DNA from: Apiospora phragmitis
Lineage: Eukaryota; Ascomycota; Sordariomycetes; Amphisphaeriales; Apiosporaceae
Assembly: GCA_038363925.1 (NCBI GenBank)
Contig: JAQQWL010000007.1
Coordinates: forward strand, 310,001 to 374,000
Reading direction: 5' to 3'
Length of the DNA: 64,000 bases
In this document: positions 21,984-33,549 of the stretch, in pieces
Position numbering within the stretch: the first letter of the stretch is position 1
Layout of the letters: each line of letters opens with the position of its first letter
The notes under the pieces: model-generated
The model's input: only the letters and a program-made list of their open reading frames with translations
Told to the model about the DNA's origin: nothing
Databases searched by the model: none
Position numbers and translations under genes: made by a program

Positions 21984-22571
21984 TCATGATATGGCGACCA
22001 TTGATGCACTGGGCAACATGCTACCGTCATGTCGCTATAGGGGTCAGGGGGTCGTGGCATCCCAACAGGAGCACGGCGACTAGCAACAGTCTCTTGTGTT
22101 TATGTATAGGTCCATGAGGGCCTTCTAGTTTGCCAGCTTTCTCTTCTTCCTTTATATATCGCTTGGTTACTATTTGTTCAATAGTATTTCTATACAAGCC
22201 ACCTCTCACGTGCCGGAGGGGCTGCCGTGCTTGTAGAAAGCGCCAAGACCAATGTCATCTTATGCAGGAAGTATTTCTTGATTCAATCTATCTATCATTT
22301 ATGATTATCTTTAACTGTAGTACTGGTCCGTATCTCTCCAGACTCGTACCGTATCATACTATATCTGTACGCCCTGTGAATAATCCAACTCGCCTTATAA
22401 CCGAACCCCATTGACAAGAACACTCTGTGAAACAAAGGATATCTCAGAAAACCCACACGCAAGAAAACCAAGTTGCTTCTCAACTTGGCCACGCCGAGCA
22501 ACGCACACCCCTATAATAGTACAAGCCCCATAGAACAACAGTAGCCTTCACACACCACCCCCCTAATAGCC
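21984..22571. other. intergenic region
   Basis: Convergent 3' flanks of the hypothetical gene and sulfite oxidase. Nothing else seen. Confidence 0.5.
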
Positions 22572-24465
22572 TCACTCCCTCATTTCTCCCCCCCTCGACT
22601 CCTTCTTATGCGCCGCCTGCACCCGCTCATGACACTTCGCCAAATCAAACTCAACCCGATGCCACGCCGTCGCCAAGTTGCCCCGCAAGTTGAAGATGCT
22701 CTTGTAGCACTGCGGCTGCGTATTATACGCGTCGTCCGTAGCCTTGACCACAAACGTCGTCTTGGCCTCGTCGTGCTCGTGCTCGTGCTCGTCGTCCCCC
22801 TCGTGCTCGTGCTCCAGCGGCACGGCCCCCTCGTACGTCCACCGCTTCCAGCACCACGCCTTGCTCCCCCGCTCGAGTGCCGTATCGTCGACCAGCTTGG
22901 CCTGGTCCCAGTTTTTCCCGTTGTCGAGGCTGATGTCGACGCGCTGGATCTCGCGGCCGCCGCCCGAGTAGGCGTAGCCCTCGATCTGGATCAGGTGGTT
23001 GCCGGCCGCGTCCTTCGCCTTCGCCTTGGACTCGGGTTCCGGCTTTAACCGCGTCCGGGTAATGGCGCTCGTGATGGGCATCTCCTGGATCGATTTGTAC
23101 TTGTCCCAGTCGAGGTCCTTGACCTCATTCGGGCCGAAGCACTTGTAGTCGCGCCGCTGCCAGCTCGTGCTGCTCTCTTCGTCCGATATCACGATCTTGT
23201 TCACCCACTTGACACACCGGGCCGCGACCGTGCCGGGGACAATCACCCGGACCGGGAACCCGTGGTCCCCCGGCAAGGGCAGATCGTTCATTTTGAAAGC
23301 CAAGAGGACGTCGCCACGAGGGTCCAGGACGGACCGGATGGGGATACTGGCGCCGTAGGCTTCCAGGCCGGAGAACTGGACGTGTTGCGCCTCCTCGGGC
23401 GGGTTTTCGAAGGAAAAGCCGGCGTCGGCGAGAACGTCGCGGAGTCGCACCCCTTCCCACTTCGCACAACTGATGGCGCCTGAACCCCACTGCAGCCCAT
23501 TCGTCTTGCTTAGCATGCTCCGTCATATCCTTGCGCCGGTTGCCGGAGCACTGAAGAACGGCGGTGATGGCATGCTGCTTGAACCGGGACTTCAATTCGC
23601 CCACCGTGTACGTCCGCACATCGCCGTCGGGGAGTTCAATCGTGATCCCATGCGAGTCGCCCGTCGCGTCCTCCACGACCGGGACCCACATATGGTTGCG
23701 CACATAGAAGACCTCATTGGGCGTCAGGAAATGCTCCGCCAGGTCCTGGCCGGCCGTCTCGGCGTTGCAGGGCTTCGACGTCAACTGCCGGAGGCGCGGG
23801 CTGCGCACCGGGTCGGCGACAAAGGGGTCTTCGATGCCGTCCATGCGCGGGCGGCCGTCTTCCAGGTCGTCCGGGTGCACCTTGCCGACGCAGTACTGTT
23901 CCAGGATCTCGCGGACGTAGGGGGTTTTGTGGATGGAGAAGATGTCCCAGTACGGCTCGATGCTCCCGCCCGCGGCGCGCAGGATCACCTCGCCGCCGGG
24001 GTGCGCGGGGATCCAGTCCGTTATGTCGTAGACCTTGTCCTCGTACACGACCCACGGATTGGACGATTTGGGGCCGTGTTCCTCCTTGATCTCGGACAGT
24101 CGGTACCGCGGGAGGCCGTCATTCGCCAACACGTTGGTCGGCTCGGGGGGCGCCACGGCGGGAACGTCGTCGGGCGAAGCGACAGGGCTGCCGGAGACGG
24201 GCTGGAAGACGGTGAAGAGCGCGGTGAGCAGCCCGCCGCCGGCAGCCAGGACCGGAAGCGGGCCGAAGCGGCGCGAACTTGAAGGCCGTAGCGCAGAAGC
24301 CTTTTGTTCGGCAGATCGGAAGGCGGAGCGGTAGTTAAAGGTGCGCACTGGTGACGCGACGAATTGGCGGCTTTCGGACGTTAGGAACGATCGCGCGGCG
24401 GGCTTCGGCCGTCTTGCGAGCTTCAAGAGCTCTCGGCCGATTTGACGAGGTATCGGGACGGACAT
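22572..24465 (-). CDS. Sulfite oxidase, mitochondrial (cytochrome b5 + molybdenum cofactor domains; apparent one-base frameshift at 23506)
   Basis: The enzyme oxidises sulfite to sulfate in the mitochondrial intermembrane space, using Moco and heme b. An Arg-rich presequence (residues 1-68) and a hydrophobic sorting segment (about 69-87) precede a cytochrome b5 domain. Its heme ligands are His155 in HPGG and His179. The Moco domain shows FYVRNHMWVP and the cofactor Cys306 (VLQCSGNRR). After EHAKQ (residue about 320) an extra base in the TT at 23506-23507 breaks the frame. Reading continues as TNGLQWGSGAISCAKWEG, then GDHGFPVRVIVPG, and a complete dimerisation domain. Removing one base gives exactly 630 aa. 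The dimerisation domain holds an unusual Glu/His repeat (about 22765-22815). The next Met inside, at 24465, is used because the codon at 24477 is TTG. Confidence 0.9.
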
Positions 24466-26639
24466 GATCGAGAGCAAATGTCGTTTCGATGATCTGCTCC
24501 CAGATCGGATCTTGGTAGGTTAGGTCAAAACTCCCTCAGGAGCAAGTCCATAGTCGTGAAGAGGGACGAGTGGCCGCTCTCAAGTGGCAATGGCAGTATT
24601 TCTGGAAGGGTCTCGGTGGTGGATGTCGTCAGCGGGTAACTCCGGCGGGACCCTGAGAATTTAGTAGCTTTTGAAGAACCCGACCAATTGGTAGTGGTGT
24701 GGGGTGTCGCAAATGGATTCGCCGATTGATGGATTAAGGGGCCAACTTCAATGCAGCATATGTTGTGATACTTGTACCACTCGACAACAGAGGCGACTGG
24801 AATGGCAACACTCGTTGGCCCTTTTTGGGGTATTTGGGGGTGTGTAAGTCGGAGAAAATATCGGTCAGTGTTGGAGATTTGGGGAAGTTCTCTGGCGATA
24901 AGAAGTCGGTCGCAAGTCCCGAGTCCCAATGTTTTTGTAGCAATCCAAGCAAGGAAGCACGCAATTCATCGAAAGAAGAAGGAGAAGGACACAAATCGGC
25001 TGAGACGCGATCTGCCTGCATTATATTGTCTGCACTGCGACACAATCACGGGATCCCCCCAAACCAACAGCAGCCAATGCTTGGTGTCACTTGACGCATG
25101 CAACGGGGTTGGCACGTTGATAAGGGATAAGGGATAAGGTTCGGTCGGCTTTTGTTTGCTCGTGTTCCTGCATCCTTCCCAAATCGCAATTTGGACGGAA
25201 CAGCGAACCAGGAAAAAGCCTTGCCGACGATTGCCGTTGCCCAATCTGGCCTAACCTTGGGCCATTTGCTAATGCGTACCTAAAAAGAATTGACCATTCA
25301 GCCCCGACCCCGGCTTGGCCTTAAATCTACGTTGGACACATGAGAAGGTTCTGACACGCTGGTGGCCCCCCAATGGATTCCCGATTCGCCGAATCCTTTG
25401 GATCTAGCAGGGCCGATGTGGGAACGTCTGCAGCCACCTCGCCGGGTTCAAGGTCGTCTGGTCGCCGGCTTGCCCGCCGTTCAACTTCTCATTGTCCGCC
25501 CCACAGCTGTCCGAGTCAGACTGTCTTCCCCCCACCTTTGTTCCTCTTTCTTCACGGTCAGAAGGCCATCAGCCATGGCAGCTCAGGGGCTCGGTCTCTC
25601 CAGGGTAAAACTGACGCATCTCTCTCTCTTTTTGTCTCTACGATCGTATAATCTTTCTCGGCTTTATCGCAGCGGTTTCTCCGTCACTCATGCATCGCCC
25701 GAGGCGTAACACTCCGCTAGCGCTAGCGTCTTATGATTGATGCAGACCGTCACAAATTTCGAGCCTCACCCCGGGGAGCATGGCAGTCAGAAATGTGTCG
25801 AAATAGACCCTATATATACACACGCAACAAGAATGGCCACATCCCTATTGTGACATATATCATATGACCCCCTCTGGGGCCCCTGAGTCACGCCACTGAG
25901 AGTCTCACTCTTACATTTGCCAGGTTCGGACACCCAGACAAGATGCCAAGTATAGCAACCTCATCTCGATGGTTGAGTTGGCAATGGAATCAGAGAGATA
26001 TTCATGCGTTTGTAGCGCCTTCATGTGCACTGGGTATCATTCGAGAGCCCAGGAACGATGGAGGCTCAACTCGTGACTAACAATTGAGATATAGAGGTGG
26101 TGATTACACCAAGAACTAACAACTGGACCTCTCAGAAGTCTTGGCTGCAGGGTGATCTCTTGGCGTTTAGAATAGTATATGTCATCACCAGGATGCTTGT
26201 TTACCGGTACTCTAGATTCTGAAGACAGTCCCAAGTCCTCCTGAAGGAAGTGGTCGAGATGTAGACCACGTTGGCATGCCGCCTGATGTTGGGCAGAGTG
26301 CTGTTTAGGTGATTAGTATAGCGGCTTGCTCAAAGGTGTCACGATGATCATCTGTAGGTGTGTACGACAAAGCAGGCTGTGAGGAACTGCGAGATATTCA
26401 GGCTCCAAATGCGTGCACGTTGTGTTGTGATTAGCCCCAAATCAGGCCTTGTATAGCAACCACGGTACCCTAGTAGATATGTCTATTATTTTGTGAGACA
26501 AAGGTTCAAAGGGGCTGAAATGAATGGACCTGGAGAGGAGCACGATAGGCACCAAACTTTGTGAACCCAGCGGCTGGACGCGCAGGTCAAGCACACGGGC
26601 AAAAAGGAGGAAGCGGGCGTGAGAAAAACAATAGTGACA
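24466..26639. other. intergenic region
   Basis: A 2.2-kb gap. The first about 700 bp are the sulfite oxidase promoter. Short frames near 24.7-25.7 kb have no domain signature. I see no RNA gene before the tRNA-like cluster. Confidence 0.4.
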
Positions 26640-26715
26640 TCCCATACTAGGATTCGAACCTAGGTCGCGGCGGTGCCTAAGCACGCCGTGTCTTTTACCA
26701 CTGGACCATATGGGA
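26640..26715 (-). ncRNA. tRNA-like Pol III unit A (hairpin in place of anticodon loop)
   Basis: 76 nt with a perfect 7-bp acceptor stem, a D-arm containing box A (TGGTCCAGTGG), a perfect 5-bp T-arm and B box GGTTCGAATCC. The anticodon arm begins CGGCG/CGCCG, but an 11-nt loop folds into TGC-TTAG-GCA instead of a 7-nt loop with U33. A T5 terminator follows on the minus strand. Overall closest in layout to eukaryotic tRNA-Glu; isotype undetermined. Confidence 0.6.
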
Positions 26716-26888
26716 CTTGACGGGTTTCCTTGCGTTACTGTATGTCGATGATCCTTCGTATTCGGTGCTATAAAGGCGACAACAGCTATGTACACATGCT
26801 CGGTAAGCCGACAGCTAGGCCAGGAGGGACTGCATTCTGGCACGAGGGGGCAAAAGCAAAAAGGAGAGAAAAAAATAATAAAGAGATA

Positions 26889-26964
26889 TCCCACACTAGG
26901 ATTCGAACCTAGATCGCGGCGTTGCTCACGCACTGCCGTGTCTTAACCACTAGACTATGTAGGA
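26889..26964 (-). ncRNA. tRNA-like Pol III unit B (hairpin in place of anticodon loop)
   Basis: 76 nt. The acceptor stem pairs fully with one T-G. Box A is TAGTCTAGTGG, and the T-arm is identical to unit A. The anticodon arm is CGGC/GCCG, a 2x2 internal loop, then TGC-GTGA-GCA; GTGA is a GNRA tetraloop. T-rich terminators follow. No readable anticodon. Confidence 0.6.
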
Positions 26965-27259
26965 CTTCTTGTGCTTCGTGGAGATGTGGTATCGGCGATC
27001 TGCCTTATTCCATCTTATAAAGGAGGAACCTTATGTGCTACTGCTATTAATAAGGGAATGAACAGATTCGGAGGCATGAAGCCCTAGAGACAAACCTAGA
27101 CAAGGGGCCCAACAGAAAAAAGAAAAGAATAAAAATCAATCTCATGCACACTCTGTCGCATATTAGAACTTGCACGTGTGAAGATCATAGTGCGCTGTCA
27201 CTTACAGATGAGAAGAAAAAAAAAGAACGAGGGCCAAAATGAAGCCCTTTCTAATCACT

Positions 27260-27342
27260 TCCCACACTAGGATTCGAACCTAGGCCGCGGCGGGTAATGA
27301 ATATCATTGCCGCCATATCCTCTACCACTAGACCATATGGGA
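27260..27342 (-). ncRNA. tRNA-like Pol III unit C (hairpin in place of anticodon loop)
   Basis: 83 nt. The acceptor is TCCCATA/TGTGGGA, box A is TGGTCTAGTGG, and the T-arm is identical to A and B. The anticodon stem TGGCG/CGCCG encloses 18 nt that fold as AATGA-TAT-TCATT. This sequence is unrelated to that in A and B yet still paired. A long T tract lies downstream on the minus strand. Confidence 0.6.
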
Positions 27343-28792
27343 CTCGTGTTGTTGGAAGACATTGCGTTAGGTAGGTATCGGCGAATAGTCTTATCATGTC
27401 CTATGTAGTGCTTTGACGGATAAATACAAGCAAGTAGGGGAGACACCCATGATTAATACTAGCAAGCCACCCAAGCCAAAGACTAAACGGAAGATTAAAC
27501 CCCCAAAGTTCCTCCCATGCACTGGGAGCTCCAACTCAGGCCGCGATATACAAAACAGGCCAAGTCATACACCATGGGGACGGGTATGTCACCTGCTTTG
27601 TCTTCTTTATCTTACCCAGGTGCTAGTGACTTGTCCGGAAAGGATCTTACCAAGAACGGGACATATAGCAGATTAGAGAAACATAGACAGAATAACGACG
27701 GCCAATGTTCTTGCTTCAGGTTTATGTACATATTATCCCACCCCTTTCCCAACATGCTGTGGGTAATGGACCAAGGTGGAAGTCCTCTTACGAGTAGTAA
27801 TCCTGAAATTCGTCTCGTTAGACCCCTCTCAGCGCTTGACCGAGCTAATCTTCCAACATCGAGGGCACTTATCGCCAGCACTCCCTCGCCGTGTTTCCAT
27901 CGGGGCACTGTCTGTCCCTGCATTTTGGTTTGTTCCAGACCCCTGCTCGACCTGCCGGACTGGCACTGTGTTGGCAGTGGAAACTCTAACATTGCCCGCC
28001 CTTAGCAAAGCCGTCCAACATGATGTAGCCAAGCACATGTTTGCTTTATTCACACCAGCCTACCCTTGGCCAAACCTCTCCTTTAAAAGCACATTGGTCC
28101 TTTTGCAACGCCACTCGGTGAAGTGCTATCCCCTCCGAAGTTGATTGTGTCTTTGCAACAGCCGCCTGATACTCAATTCTCAGGAGAGTTGACATATCCC
28201 AACTTCTGTCCAAGTTCAATTGGTTTCCCAGGCATACTTTCCAATCCTACCTCTGCAGTCTCAGTAAGTACCCTTTGCATCACGTTCATTCATAAGACCA
28301 TCGAGTTCGTTTGTTTCTCTGGATGCTTCAATTCCCTTTCATCCATCCGCTTGGCAGCTTTACCTGAGCTAAAACAAACGACCGCATGCGGCTTAATCGC
28401 ATTGTTAACGCTTGGGAACAACCATGGTGCTGCTCGGTTTACTCACGAATGACAGAGAAGACTTCAAAGAACCGCAGCAATTGGGCGTACACCTCAGCGC
28501 ATCATCATCAATCACGGGGGTACTGAAGTGCAGACTGATGTAAACGTGCCGCCGCTCCTAGCTATCGAGATTGGTGCTAGTGCATGATATAACTCAGTGA
28601 CCCTGCAACTAATGCGGGAGCAGCCGGCGCCGGCAATGAAGCAACGAGAATTACTCGGTACGAGCTCCGTGAGATGTGCCATAACCCAGAACGCAAGCAT
28701 GACTCGTCCGCATCCACCGACGAAAGTCTCCCTTACCACCCAAGTCTTTTTGGCGCTGCCATTAGGCATTGGTTCAAGATCGGTAAGTGCAG
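27343..28792. other. intergenic region
   Basis: No convincing gene. At about 28665-28790 a frame reading ELREMCHNPERKHDSS may be an upstream piece of the decayed protease-like fragment that follows. Confidence 0.35.
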
Positions 28793-29158
28793 GAGTATCT
28801 TGTCAAACATGCCATCATCGATCCTGCAGCAGATTATTCGACAACCACGAGTATTAAGGCAGATCGACTGGGTTTGATACGACGACCGGCGCTCCGGAAA
28901 CTGGCTCTGGCTGATGGCAGCACCCTAGGCGCTGTAGAGTGCGTTACGCTACGGCTTCGTCTGGCCGATACCGCAGTGGGGGAGATTGCAATAAATGCCC
29001 TCCTCTCTCCAACGCTTCCGCAGGGACGTGTCCTGCTGATCAGACTCACGCATATCAGCTGGCATAATATCGATACCAGGACCGCGAAGAAACAGAGTGG
29101 GCGGGAGAAGCCGACCGGGCCAGGCTCGGCTCTGGAGCTGGCATCGAGCCTCGCTTGA
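28793..29158 (+). pseudogene. possible decayed retropepsin-like fragment
   Basis: The frame reads LVKHAIIDPAADYSTTTS, then LALADGSTLGAVECVTLRL, then a weak LLSPTLPQGRVLLI. The order hydrophobic-D-x-A-A, then ADG-x2-G, then a hydrophobic block resembles retroviral-type aspartic protease domains of fungal retroelements. Here DPA stands in place of the catalytic D[ST]G. No reverse transcriptase or LTR was seen nearby. The assignment is tentative. Confidence 0.25.
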
Positions 29159-29789
29159 GCTCTCTCCTTTCAGCGATCGAAGTATGAGTTGATGAATGTA
29201 GACCGAGTCACGTTGTCTTAAAGAAGCCAAGCAACAGCAGTAACAACTCCATCATCGTCGTCCAAGCGCAGCAAGGTGACTTCGAAGTAATGTGTGGCTT
29301 TTGAAAAGATAAAAAGAAGTCAAGAAGTAGAAAAGTAGTCAACAATTGCGACGTGACGTTGGGATAAGATTTTGGGGGTCCCAAGCGAGCCGAAGCCCTG
29401 GGATCGATCGTTGCTCCATTCCTGCCTACCCTGCTACCCTGACCATATACCGAAAGCATGCAAGCCTCCGTCTAATTGTCTCTTCTGTAAACCAACCTAA
29501 CCTAGCTGCGTGAGACTTGCATGACAGACTGCCAAGATGACTCTCAGCATGGTTGGATCCTGCTAGACTTCACTTCGGCGTTTTGATTGAAGGGGTTGAT
29601 TTCGATGCCCCGTAGTTTTGGTAAATCGATAGGTTAGGTGGTGCTGCGCTAAAAATTGGAGACCCCACTTGCCCCCCCCCAAAGCTCAAGCTTCCGCGTT
29701 CTTCTCCTCGTCCGGACCTACTACTCTACTATCCAGGCTAACCTCAATTCAATACCACAATCCGCTGCGCCGACAAAACCACGCCCAAG
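29159..29789. other. intergenic/promoter region
   Basis: Upstream region of the small membrane protein at 29790. Nothing else seen. Confidence 0.45.
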
Positions 29790-30194
29790 ATGTCTTCCAA
29801 CCAACCCAAGAAGACCCCCAAAACCCTCCCCTACCAGCCGAGGCTCGCCTCCGAGACGCGACCTGGCGGCAGCGAACCAGCACCAGCACCAGCAGCACCA
29901 CCTAAACGACCAGCCGCTGGCACCACCAACACCGCCGCCGCTTCGCTCCCCGAGAGCCTGCGCGCCCCGAAGCCGCGACCCGTCGACCCGTCCAGCCCGG
30001 CCTACAAGGCGGCCTCGCGCAAGTACGTGCGCACCATGATCGCCATGCCCATCCTGCTCGTCACCTCGTGGGTCCTCTTCGACCGCCTCGCGCGCGGCGC
30101 CGAGGTCAAGACGTTCAAGGAGACGCCGTATTCGTCCGGCGAGCAGCTGCCGGCACAGCAGGCGGGCGGCAATGGGGGCGATGGCGGCGTATGA
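29790..30194 (+). CDS. Small single-pass membrane protein, Pro/Ala-rich N terminus
   Basis: This is a 134-aa protein from one exon. The first about 65 residues are disordered (Pro, Ala, Ser, Thr). A conserved-looking core SPAYKAASRKYVRTM leads into a membrane helix at about residues 83-99 (MIAMPILLVTSWVLFDRL). A short Gly-rich C terminus follows. The basic stretch before the helix could place it in the ER or a mitochondrial membrane; no cleavable signal peptide is evident. Its third-codon GC bias is much stronger than the flanks, supporting a real gene. Family not recognised. Confidence 0.7.
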   Translation: MSSNQPKKTPKTLPYQPRLASETRPGGSEPAPAPAAPPKRPAAGTTNTAAASLPESLRAPKPRPVDPSSPAYKAASRKYVRTMIAMPILLVTSWVLFDRLARGAEVKTFKETPYSSGEQLPAQQAGGNGGDGGV

Positions 30195-32115
30195 GGAGAG
30201 ACAAATCAATGGGCAGCAGCACTACGGGATGTTGAATGATGATAAATCAGCATCGCATCATGCATTTGGGGGGGCGATTGAAAAAAGCCAATTGCAATTG
30301 CAAGCCATGGGCAATTACTTCCGCTGTGTTCTGAATAGACGCGGGGCTACTCAATTGGATGTTACCTGTCTGCCATGGCTCGAGTCGCGCTGAAAGTCCT
30401 GCTGGCTGTCGTCGTGCTTGCGGAATGTTTGACGGGTCCAGCCTCAAGCTCCAGTCCTGGAGTTGCGAATGGGAACAACTTCTGCGTTACTTGCTGCGCA
30501 TACCTCGAGGACTTGGGGGGTACGGAATGCTTGCCCTTGTCCTCTTGAGAGACCTGGCTCCTTGGCTACTCATTCAGGCACGCATGTGTTGACAATGAAC
30601 TTGGGCATATCACACCAAACAGATTCGGGGACGCCTATTGAGATTTCTACTACTTCAATTGCGACTTGGGGAGTTACTTCAGTCTATACACGGCATTGCG
30701 ATCCCTCAAGAGCGCCCCTTATGAGAAAACTGCCCTGACGCAAGATGCCTATTGCGGAGGCAAATATCATTGAATCAGATGCAACCACGATGATCAAGCT
30801 CGGTGCATCTCTTTGGAAGGAGCCCTGTGCAGGCAGATTGGTCGCCGCAGTCGAACATTCAACTTTCTTGGCCAATGTTACCTTACGCTTACTGAACGGC
30901 ATCCTGGGCCTGGGTGCAGTCTGTACTCGGCAGAAACGACGTGCCCCGCCATGTCGCTTAATGTCAATGGAGGACGGTTGCGGACTAGAAACATTCAGGC
31001 AATTGGAGGTAGCTCGTACAATGGGATTGTGTCTCGCTGGCATCACTACGTGCTTTGACCTGGTCAGAACTAGCTGAGTCGCTCGCGTATCTTCGAGGTT
31101 GGTTTCGGTAGATTGGTCACTTATAACCAGACGCTCAACATGCGCTCCTCGAAACTGAGAAACGGGCAGTGCAGGACCCTGTCTTGCCTCGGGTTTGATG
31201 AGGCTTGCGCATACTTCAAGGTATGGATACGGAGAGGATGTTAGCTTAAGATCAACATACAGGATGAAAGATTCAAAGCCAATTCTGATATTGAATACAT
31301 TCCAAAATGATCCAATTCTTCACTTGATCCCGATCTCACTCAGCCTTACTTCATATTTTGTCAATCTCGTATCTTTACTTCTTCGTTTCAAGTCACATAA
31401 GACGAGTTGCCGGGTAGAAAGCTGACATTCAGTAGCCCCACGCTTCTGTCATTGGTCTGCCATAGCGTACATCCAATCCTTGTACTGCTGCACACGTTTT
31501 TCTACAACGGATATAAGCGCCCGCAAGCGGGAGACATGTCATCGTTCTCATCTTCGGCCATGCTGTTGCCAAGAGGTCATAGTTTTGGGCATGTTGTATG
31601 GATGCATGGGTTGCGCAGATGCGGATCGGTGTTAGCTATCACCCTTCTACACTATCTGCACTGGACCTTCCGCAGGAGAGTTTTGGTATGAATGTGAAGA
31701 TGCAATGTTGATCTCTAGGTATACAGATCCCGGGTCTTCCCGGGCAGGTTCCTCGTCTTTGTCATCGTTTCGCTTCGCCAATCAATCATCCCGGTGGGTA
31801 TCCGGGGATACCGTAAGTACTAGGGCGTAGCAACAACGCCACCCTGCCTTCGCGCCCTGATATGCGCGGCATCCGATAATCACGAGCTCGTAACTCTCAT
31901 CAAGCTGCTGCCTTCCAGCTACCTGTTATATCATATCATCGTATTCATTCCCCGACCAGCCCCTCCCATGATCCACATAGGTCGATCGCCAAAATCTCCA
32001 TATCATTACGATCAATCAGCCATCGCCAAGTGACTTTCCTCTCGCGCGCGCTGGGGCGCCTTATTTTCTCTTTCTTTCTTCCGCCGCGTCTCTATCGTTC
32101 AATCCCAAGAAACTC
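30195..32115. other. intergenic region with one weak secreted-protein candidate
   Basis: Apart from the candidate at 30375-30738, only non-coding-looking sequence is seen. Small inverted repeats such as CCCGGGTCTTCCCGGG lie near 31728-31743. Confidence 0.35.
30375..30738 (+). CDS. candidate small secreted protein
   Basis: The ATG at 30375 opens a typical signal peptide (MARVALKVLLAVVVLAECLTG) followed by a short Cys-containing stretch (NFCVTCCAYLEDLGG). Unspliced, it stops after 57 codons. A GTACGG donor near 30520 and an ATTCAG acceptor near 30577 would join it in frame to a second exon ending at 30738. Sequence quality after the splice is not strongly coding, so it may be a relic. Confidence 0.25.
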
Positions 32116-32782
32116 TCAAGAGTCATAATGCGCCGCCGCCAGCTCCTTCAGATCGCCCGTCTCGCCGACCTGGACGCGGCCGCCGGTGGAGGCGTCGGCC
32201 TTCTTGGGCCCCTTGGGCACGGCGTCGTCGACGCGGTCCTTGGTGGCTTCGTCTTTCGCCTCGAGGCTGGCGCCCGCGTTATCGGCGGCCTCGGGGGCCT
32301 TCTTGCAGCCGATCTGGAGCTTGGCCTCGTCGAGGACGCTTCTGTTTGTTGTTTTGGAAGGTTAGTTACTTGTTGGCGGTGGCACTGCGAAAGAAGGGGC
32401 GGTCGTCGTATTGAAGTTCCAATGTGACGAAAACCAGCGGCCAGCCGCTTCCTCTAGGGCCCATTCCACACATGACCTCACCGACGGTAAGAAAGAGCAC
32501 CGTGTTTGTGGTAAGCGTCTCGGCTCTATCTCAAAAGCAATGCCAGCCGCTTGCCACAGACACGGATCTTTTTCGTAGTCGACGAGGTCATGTGCGGAAT
32601 GGGTCATAGAGGAAGCGACTCCTGAATCCAAGGACAGTCTAAGAAAATGTGCGGTATCCAGGGAAACAGACTGGCCCATTCACTTGGATGGAAAAGAATG
32701 GGCAAGAAAGGAAATAAGGAAAGGGAGAAGGGCGTTCAAGAAAGACGTACTGGGCTTCGGTGCTTTGGCTACCTGTCTCCAT
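32116..32782 (-). CDS. Small acidic/lysine-rich protein, two exons with a 409-bp intron
   Basis: Exon 1 (32782-32751) encodes METGSQSTEA plus two bases. Exon 2 (32341-32116) continues SVLDEAKLQIGCKKAPEAAD and so on to AAHYDS. The GTACGT donor and ACAG acceptor join in phase to give an 85-aa hydrophilic, helical, probably disordered protein. It lacks a signal peptide or membrane helix. The intron is far longer than others in the window, so a small internal exon may have been missed. The strong codon bias of exon 2 supports a real gene. Family not recognised. Confidence 0.6.
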
Positions 32783-33549
32783 GGTCGCGGCCATATTTGT
32801 GGATTTATTTAGGGGTGTGTAGGTGCGGTAAGTTTGCGATTGAGTTGTTTGGGGGAATATGGTTTCGAGGGTCTAGGGAAAGAGACTCAGGGACAGGCAG
32901 TTTTGGCTTAGGATTATCGTCGTGGGTATCAAGACAGATTGAATAGAGAAAAGATCAAATATTTGAAGAAATCGTGGGCATGTCGCAAGACTTGTAATCG
33001 GATTTCAGACGTGGGGTGATCGTCAGGTCGGAAAAAGAAAGCTTGCTTAGCTTCTCAATGCGATCTGACGTAGCCATGGGCCGCCGACGTCATTTTCACA
33101 GGCTGTGGGGTTCCTGCTTGCGACAACCCATGACGGGCCACGCGGGCTGGGGCCGGTCTTGCCAGGTACGAACGATCCTGGACGATCTTCCGATAAGAGC
33201 CGATCGGGTTGCGCAGGATTGGCGATGGCGGGTAGTTCCTTCTTTCTCCGTGTGGCAGATCACGTCAATTGCTAGGGTCGCTTCGTCTGATTTTTTTGTC
33301 CGGTTCCGTTACTTTTAGGCGACCGTAGCTGGGGTCTTCAACGGCGCTGAGTGGAGTGCCTAGGCCCCACCAATTCTGACTACCATCCGTGCTAACAACC
33401 TAGGAGCCCTAAGAATGCCCTTTTTCATACAGGTACGTAGGTGGATAGTCTTTTGAAAAGTGTAGTAGCAATATTGAAATACGTCGTGTAAAGGTAAAGA
33501 GAACACCCATGATTGTAGAACGCCAGAGGAAAGCCAAGTCCAGCCCGTG
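32783..33549. other. intergenic region
   Basis: Promoter side of the small acidic protein and 3' flank of the kinase-like gene. Nothing else seen. Confidence 0.45.

Noticed and set aside
26442..26933. 163-codon minus-strand frame with internal repeats
   Set aside because: The repetition comes from translating the tRNA-like units and their shared flanks.
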